Source: Chitinophagaceae bacterium
Lineage (GTDB): Bacteria > Bacteroidota > Bacteroidia > Chitinophagales > Chitinophagaceae
Direction of reading: 5' to 3'
Assembly: GCA_013205585.1 (NCBI GenBank)
Contig: JABMML010000056.1
Location: 1 to 28,936 of the forward strand
Length of the DNA stretch: 28,936 bases
The position numbers and the translations under genes are program-made. The notes under the pieces are model-generated. The model ran no database searches and was not told where the DNA came from. It worked only from the letters and a program-made list of their open reading frames with translations. Positions 25,291-28,936 of the stretch are shown in pieces; within the stretch, counting starts at the first letter, position 1, and each line of letters starts with the position of its first letter.

Positions 25291-27231
25291 ATGGTTCAAA
25301 TTCAATTTCCAGACGGCGCGGTGAGATCCTATGAAAAAGGGATTACTGCATTAGGTATCGCTAAATCTATCAGCGAAGGATTGGCAAAGAAAGTATTAGC
25401 AGCTTCAGTAAATGGAGAGGTATATGATGCTACGCGTGCTATTAACGAAGACGCGGCCTTAAAATTATTAACCTGGGACGACGCTGATGGTAAAAATACC
25501 TTCTGGCATTCTTCTGCGCATTTATTAGCAGAGGCCGTAGAAATGCAATTTCCAGGTGCTAAATTTTGGGTAGGACCCGCACTAGAGAAAGGCTTTTATT
25601 ATGATATCGACTTAGGAGATAAAACCATTAGAGAAGAAGATGTTTTATTACTAGAAAAAAAGATGAATGAATTAGCAAAACAAGCCAACGCCTTCATTCG
25701 TAAAGAAATGTCTAAGGCAGATGCAACTGCTTATTTCACAGAAAAAAAAGATGAATATAAATTAGATTTATTATCGGGCTTGGAGGACGGCAGCATTACT
25801 TTTTACTCCCAAGGTGCTTTTACCGATTTATGTCGTGGGCCACATATTCCGAATACTTCTTTTATCAAAGCCATTAAAATTACCAATATTGCAGGAGCGT
25901 TTTGGAAAGGCGATGAAAAAAATAAAATGTTGACAAGGGTATATGGTATTACTTTCCCGAATCAAAAAGAATTGGATGATTATTTATTGCTTTTAGAAGA
26001 AGCTAAAAAAAGAGATCACCGTAAACTAGGAAAAGAATTAGGCATTTATACCATGGATGATGATGTAGGGCCGGGTCTTCCTTTATGGATGCCAAACGGA
26101 ACCATTATTATTGAGGAGTTAGAAAATTTAGCCAAATCAACAGAAGAGGATGCAGGCTACAAGCGAGTAGTGACGCCACATATAGCTAAGGAGAGCATGT
26201 ACATTAAGAGTGGACACTTGCCTTATTATGAAGATAGTATGTTCCCTCCGATGGAATTAGATGGCACCAAATATTATTTAAAAGCAATGAACTGTCCGCA
26301 TCATCATAAAATTTTTGATGCAGAACCTAAAAGCTATAAAGACATGCCACTTCGTTTAGCGGAGTATGGAACTTGTTATAGATATGAGCAAAGTGGAGAA
26401 TTATTTGGACTTATGCGTGTGCGTTGTTTGCATATGAACGATGCGCATATTTATTGTACCAAAGAACAATTTGCACAAGAGTTCAAAGCGGTGAATGAAA
26501 TGTATTTAAAGTATTTTAAAATTTTTGGAATTGATAAATACGTGATGCGTTTAAGTTTACATGATCCTAAAAAATTAGGACAAAAGTATATTAATGAACC
26601 TGAGCTTTGGTTAGAAACTGAAGCCATGGTGCGTGCGGTATTAATTGAAACAGGTACGCCTTTTGTAGAAGTGCAAGACGAAGGTGCATTTTACGGACCA
26701 AAAATTGATGTGCAAATTTGGAGTATCATTGGAAGAGAATTTACATTGGCTACCAACCAAGTCGATTTTGCACAAGGGAAAAGATTCAACTTAAGCTTTA
26801 CCAATAAAGACAACGAACCTGAAACGCCATTGATTATTCACCGCGCGCCTTTAGGAACACACGAACGTTTTATTGGATTTTTATTGGAGCACTATGCAGG
26901 TAAGTTCCCCGTTTGGTTAGCACCATTGCAAGTGAAAATTTTACCAATTAGTGATAAGTTTATGCCATATGCCGAGCAGGTGTTTGCAGAATTTAAAAAA
27001 GCAGGGGTGCGGGTGGAAATTGATGACAGAAATGAAAAAATTGGAAAGAAGATTAGAGATACAGAAATCATGAAAGTGCCTTATATGCTGGTGATTGGCG
27101 AGAAAGAAGTTGCTGAAAATAAGTTATCTATTAGACGTCAAGGAAAAGGCGATTTAGGTATGCAAGACAAGGATTTATTTCTAAATCAGGTGCTGGAAGA
27201 AATCAAAGAAAGATTAGCGCCTATATCATAA
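25291..27231 (+). CDS. thrS: Threonine--tRNA ligase
   Basis: Class II aminoacyl-tRNA synthetase that charges tRNA-Thr. The 646-residue product from the ATG at 25291 (MVQIQFPDGAVRSYEKG) has, in order, a TGS domain (about 1-62), an editing domain with HSSAHLLAEA at about 73-82 and DLCRGPHIP, and a catalytic core with KAMNCPHHHKIF and LAEYGTCYRYEQSGEL. The anticodon-binding domain follows (VKILPISDKFMPYAEQV, VEIDDRNEKIGKKIRD). Zinc-binding residues in the core appear intact. The length is normal. The 12 extra residues of a longer frame are rejected because they begin inside the promoter box. infC follows 43 bp later, so it heads thrS-infC-rpmI-rplT. Confidence 0.97.
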   Translation: MVQIQFPDGAVRSYEKGITALGIAKSISEGLAKKVLAASVNGEVYDATRAINEDAALKLLTWDDADGKNTFWHSSAHLLAEAVEMQFPGAKFWVGPALEKGFYYDIDLGDKTIREEDVLLLEKKMNELAKQANAFIRKEMSKADATAYFTEKKDEYKLDLLSGLEDGSITFYSQGAFTDLCRGPHIPNTSFIKAIKITNIAGAFWKGDEKNKMLTRVYGITFPNQKELDDYLLLLEEAKKRDHRKLGKELGIYTMDDDVGPGLPLWMPNGTIIIEELENLAKSTEEDAGYKRVVTPHIAKESMYIKSGHLPYYEDSMFPPMELDGTKYYLKAMNCPHHHKIFDAEPKSYKDMPLRLAEYGTCYRYEQSGELFGLMRVRCLHMNDAHIYCTKEQFAQEFKAVNEMYLKYFKIFGIDKYVMRLSLHDPKKLGQKYINEPELWLETEAMVRAVLIETGTPFVEVQDEGAFYGPKIDVQIWSIIGREFTLATNQVDFAQGKRFNLSFTNKDNEPETPLIIHRAPLGTHERFIGFLLEHYAGKFPVWLAPLQVKILPISDKFMPYAEQVFAEFKKAGVRVEIDDRNEKIGKKIRDTEIMKVPYMLVIGEKEVAENKLSIRRQGKGDLGMQDKDLFLNQVLEEIKERLAPIS

Positions 27232-27274
27232 CAAAGACTATCTTTACAAAACTTAATAAACGTTTAATTACTTA

Positions 27275-27856
27275 ATGGCATTACCGAACAGAGGACCCAG
27301 ATTTAACCCAAGGTTTCAAAGACAACAAGAACCAGAGCATCGCATTAATGATCGCATTCGAGTTCCACAAATCAGATTGGTTGGAGACAACATTACAGTG
27401 GGTGTTTACAATACTCAAGAAGCGCTGAAAATAGCTGCAGACCAAGGTTTGGATCTAGTGGAGATTTCTCCAACTGCCGACCCCCCAGTATGTAAAGTTA
27501 TTGATTATAAGAAGTTCCTTTACGAGAAAAAGCGTAAGGAAAAAGAGATGAAAGCGAATTCAAAACAATCTGAGATTAAAGAGATTCGTTTTACGCCAGG
27601 CACCGATGACCACGACTTTGATTTTAAAGCAAAACACGCAGAGAAATTTTTACAAGACGGCAATAAGGTGAAAGCCTATGTTCAATTTAAAGGTCGTGCC
27701 ATTATGTTCCAGGACAGAGGTCAACTACTTTTATTGAAATTTGCAGAGCGCTTAGCCGAGGCTGGTACTTTGGAAAGTATGCCTAAATTAGAGGGTAAGA
27801 GAATGTTTGCTATTTTCCAACCCAAAGCAGGCGGTAAGAAGAAGCCTACATCTTAG
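27275..27856 (+). CDS. infC: Translation initiation factor IF-3
   Basis: IF-3 binds the 30S subunit, prevents premature joining with 50S and checks start-codon selection. The 193-residue product has a short basic extension (PNRGPRFNPRFQRQQ), the N-domain (RINDRIRVPQIRLVGDN, DLVEISPTADPPVCKVIDY), a Lys-rich linker (KKRKEKEMKANSK) and the C-domain (KEIRFTPGTDDHDFDFK, KVKAYVQFKGRAIM). The start here is an ordinary ATG, unlike the AUU of E. coli infC, so that kind of autoregulation is not indicated. A TATCTTTA at 27239-27246 could be a weak internal promoter. A strong terminator follows the gene at 27913. Confidence 0.97.
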   Translation: MALPNRGPRFNPRFQRQQEPEHRINDRIRVPQIRLVGDNITVGVYNTQEALKIAADQGLDLVEISPTADPPVCKVIDYKKFLYEKKRKEKEMKANSKQSEIKEIRFTPGTDDHDFDFKAKHAEKFLQDGNKVKAYVQFKGRAIMFQDRGQLLLLKFAERLAEAGTLESMPKLEGKRMFAIFQPKAGGKKKPTS

Positions 27857-27912
27857 TTCAGATATAGAGTTCAGTTAATGAGTTAATTGATTGATTTTCA
27901 ATCTATTTATAC

Positions 27913-27951
27913 AATGAGTCATCCCAATGCAAGGAATGGCTCATTTTTTTT
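27913..27951 (+). terminator. Intrinsic terminator or attenuator between infC and rpmI
   Basis: AATGAGTCATCCC (27913-27925) pairs with GGAATGGCTCATT (27933-27945): 13 positions with one G-U pair and one C-A mismatch, around a 7-nt loop. A run of eight T (27944-27951) follows. It lies 57 bp beyond the infC stop and in front of rpmI, so it should separate the two or act as an attenuator. Confidence 0.8.
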
Positions 27952-27979
27952 GCCATCTCGCTATTTGCACGTACCTTCG
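27949..27979 (+). promoter_or_regulatory. Candidate rpmI promoter (TTTG, 19-nt spacer, TACCTTCG)
   Basis: TTTG at 27949-27952, which uses the end of the terminator's T-run, is followed by exactly 19 nt and TACCTTCG at 27972-27979. That matches TAnnTTTG at five of six defined positions. It would start transcription near 27983, about 76 nt before rpmI, so rpmI-rplT can be expressed despite the upstream terminator. Confidence 0.5.
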
Positions 27980-27982
27980 CCA

Positions 27983-28058
27983 TCCATTTCCCACAAGGCT
28001 CAACAAGTGCACTGCCTGAGCAGCGCCGCCAGTAGGGAGTAATCGTAAAGATTATATA
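27983..28058 (+). promoter_or_regulatory. GC-rich, probably structured 5' leader of rpmI
   Basis: The segment 27991-28040 has 31 G or C in 50 bases, far above the AT-rich surroundings. GCTCA (27998-28002) can pair with TGAGC (28017-28021), and alternatively CTGC (28012-28015) with GCAG (28020-28023), so two exclusive folds are possible. Leaders before rpmI-rplT are known sites of feedback by ribosomal protein L20 in Firmicutes and Gammaproteobacteria. A similar role here is an inference from position and composition. Confidence 0.4.
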
Positions 28059-28259
28059 ATGCCAAAAGTTAAAACTAACTCGAGCGCGAAAAAGCGTTTC
28101 AAAGTTACCGGAACCGGTGAAATCACCTTCCAAAAAGCCTTCAAAAGACACATTCTTACCAAAAAATCTACAAAGCGCAAAAGAGCGATGAGAAAAAAAG
28201 GACTTGTTGGGTCAACTAACAAAGACTTCGTTCTTCGTCTATTAAGATTAAAAGGATAA
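28059..28259 (+). CDS. rpmI: 50S ribosomal protein L35 (bL35)
   Basis: The 66-residue, strongly basic product matches bL35 in length and sequence: [20 protein letters not shown] at the start, then [22 protein letters not shown] and a short Leu-rich tail. It is a component of the large ribosomal subunit. It precedes rplT by 110 bp, as in the conserved infC-rpmI-rplT order. The rpmI-rplT gap is AT-rich and I see no clear promoter or hairpin in it. Confidence 0.97.
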   Translation: MPKVKTNSSAKKRFKVTGTGEITFQKAFKRHILTKKSTKRKRAMRKKGLVGSTNKDFVLRLLRLKG

Positions 28260-28369
28260 ATTAAAAGAATAGTCAAACACTTAACCAGACTAAGGTTTAT
28301 TTAAACAAAATTCAATTCACCGGATCCCATCATTCACTTTGATAACTAGGATTCAAAAAAATATTAATT

Positions 28370-28714
28370 ATGCCACGTTCAAAAAATGCCGTTGCATCGA
28401 GAGCAAGAAGAAAAAAGATATTCGAACAAGCGAAAGGTTTTTATGGTAAACGTAAAAACGTTTATACCGTTGCCAAAAACGTATTAGAGAAAGGTTTGAC
28501 TTATGCTTATGTAGGGCGTAAGTTGAAAAAGCGTGAGTACCGTACTTTATGGATTGCGCGTATTAATGCAGCAGTGCGTGAAGAAGGGCTTACTTACAGC
28601 GAATTTATTAACCTTTTATCAAAGAAAGGATCTGATTTAAACCGTAAGGTTTTAGCAGACTTAGCTATGAACGAGCCAGCAAGCTTCAAAGCCTTGGTTC
28701 AATCGGTGAAGTAG
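28370..28714 (+). CDS. rplT: 50S ribosomal protein L20 (bL20)
   Basis: The 114-residue product matches bL20: [56 protein letters not shown] and [10 protein letters not shown]. It binds 23S rRNA early in 50S assembly and, in several phyla, represses its own operon by binding the leader. The basic N-terminal extension and globular C-terminal domain are both complete. Its stop is followed at once by the T-run that begins the duplicated hairpin and terminator region. Confidence 0.98.
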   Translation: MPRSKNAVASRARRKKIFEQAKGFYGKRKNVYTVAKNVLEKGLTYAYVGRKLKKREYRTLWIARINAAVREEGLTYSEFINLLSKKGSDLNRKVLADLAMNEPASFKALVQSVK

Positions 28715-28773
28715 TTTTTTTGTAGGTTTTTAATAAAATATAAAACCTACAAAAAGAACCTCTAATGATTTTT

Positions 28774-28810
28774 AAATTCCCCCCGACTACTCGGGGGGAA
28801 TTTGTTTTTT
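28774..28810 (+). terminator. Strong intrinsic terminator 1 after rplT
   Basis: AAATTCCCCCCGA (28774-28786) pairs perfectly over 13 bp with TCGGGGGGAATTT (28791-28803), with loop CTAC, then G and six T. It is the strongest terminator in the window and ends unit 1 of the tandem duplication. Confidence 0.88.
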
Positions 28811-28861
28811 AGTAGGTTTTTAATAAAATATAAAACCTATTAAAATACCTCTAAATATTTT

Positions 28862-28899
28862 AAAGCTCCAGTCCGACTTTGTCGAATTGGAGCTTTTTT
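28862..28899 (+). terminator. Intrinsic terminator 2 after rplT
   Basis: AAAGCTCCAGTCCGAC (28862-28877) pairs with GTCGAATTGGAGCTTT (28881-28896), with one G-U pair and one C-A mismatch, loop TTT, then more T. It ends unit 2 of the tandem duplication. It lies beside the possible end of a minus-strand gene and may serve both directions. Confidence 0.8.
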
Positions 28900-28936
28900 A
28901 TTTTCGCCCAATCTTCAACACTAAGTCCCGCCCAAA
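28898..28936 (-). CDS. Possible C-terminal end of a minus-strand gene (12 codons)
   Basis: The minus strand from the window edge reads FGRDLVLKIGRK followed by TAA at 28900-28898. The stop sits right at terminator 2, the position expected for a convergent gene end, and the peptide looks protein-like. Thirty-nine bases cannot establish a gene and the frame may be open by chance. No product can be named. Confidence 0.3.
   Translation of the reverse strand, partial: FGRDLVLKIGRK

Larger units (their letters stand above)
28715..28900. repeat. Tandem duplication (90-bp period) of hairpin plus terminator
   Basis: A T-run followed by GTAGGTTTTTAATAAAATAT and AAAACCTA begins at 28715 and recurs 90 bp later from 28805. 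Similarity continues through ACCTCTAA and an AT-rich tract ending in TTTAAA. Each copy forms a 14-bp stem: 28717-28730 with 28742-28755, and 28807-28820 with 28832-28845. Each is followed by its own GC-rich terminator hairpin, and those two hairpins differ in sequence. Confidence 0.85.

Noticed and set aside
28052..28276. Minus-strand open frames opposite rpmI and its leader (also 27903-28151)
   Set aside because: They are antisense to bL35 and its leader and have no protein-like features.

Overview
This 28.9-kb window is AT-rich, ordinary-looking chromosome of a member of the Bacteroidota, most likely a Chitinophagaceae-type bacterium. The evidence is the repeated TAnnTTTG -7 promoter box of this phylum, a type IX secretion (T9SS) type-B sorting-domain protein paired with a PorP/SprF protein, a DUF4294 protein, the two-domain NagB-deacetylase fusion and a CcmE with Cys in place of the usual heme-binding His. 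The family assignment rests on remembered protein similarity and was not tested. No insertion sequence, phage gene, CRISPR array or rRNA was seen.

Layout. 1-1.0 kb: the N-terminal part of a probable radical-SAM family protein (minus) and a small membrane protein (minus). 1.06-7.8 kb (plus): ccmE-ccmF for cytochrome c maturation, a DUF4294 secreted protein, glnS and tilS. 7.75-8.9 kb (minus): a rhomboid protease, whose end overlaps the end of tilS, and rlmH with a TTG start. 9.0-14.2 kb (plus): a 1382-residue secreted PKD-repeat protein with a T9SS type-B C-terminus, abutting a PorP/SprF gene. 14.2-14.3 kb (minus): tRNA-Arg(ACG) with its own promoter and terminator. 14.36-18.76 kb (minus): pfkA-pyk-nagB, a glycolysis and amino-sugar cluster. 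18.97-23.33 kb (minus): an ABC-F ATPase, arginine deiminase and CtlX, which together could take arginine to ornithine. 23.4-25.2 kb: a small lipoprotein (plus) and a Thr/Asn/Lys-rich secreted protein (minus), convergent and 2 bp apart. 25.29-28.7 kb (plus): thrS-infC-rpmI-rplT. 28.7-28.9 kb: a duplicated hairpin-plus-terminator unit and possibly the last 12 codons of a minus-strand gene.

The gene content is largely core metabolism and translation. The less ordinary signals are in the non-coding DNA. They are a 90-bp tandem duplication of hairpin plus terminator after rplT with a compensatory base-pair change between copies; a tRNA-Arg in which the G19-C56 tertiary pair is apparently A19-U56; three genes whose ATG lies exactly 4 nt after the promoter box (probable leaderless mRNAs); two divergent promoter pairs with identical 25-bp spacing; and a terminator, overlapping promoter and GC-rich leader between infC and rpmI. 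I found no convincing undescribed multi-gene system; these are leads of moderate interest.
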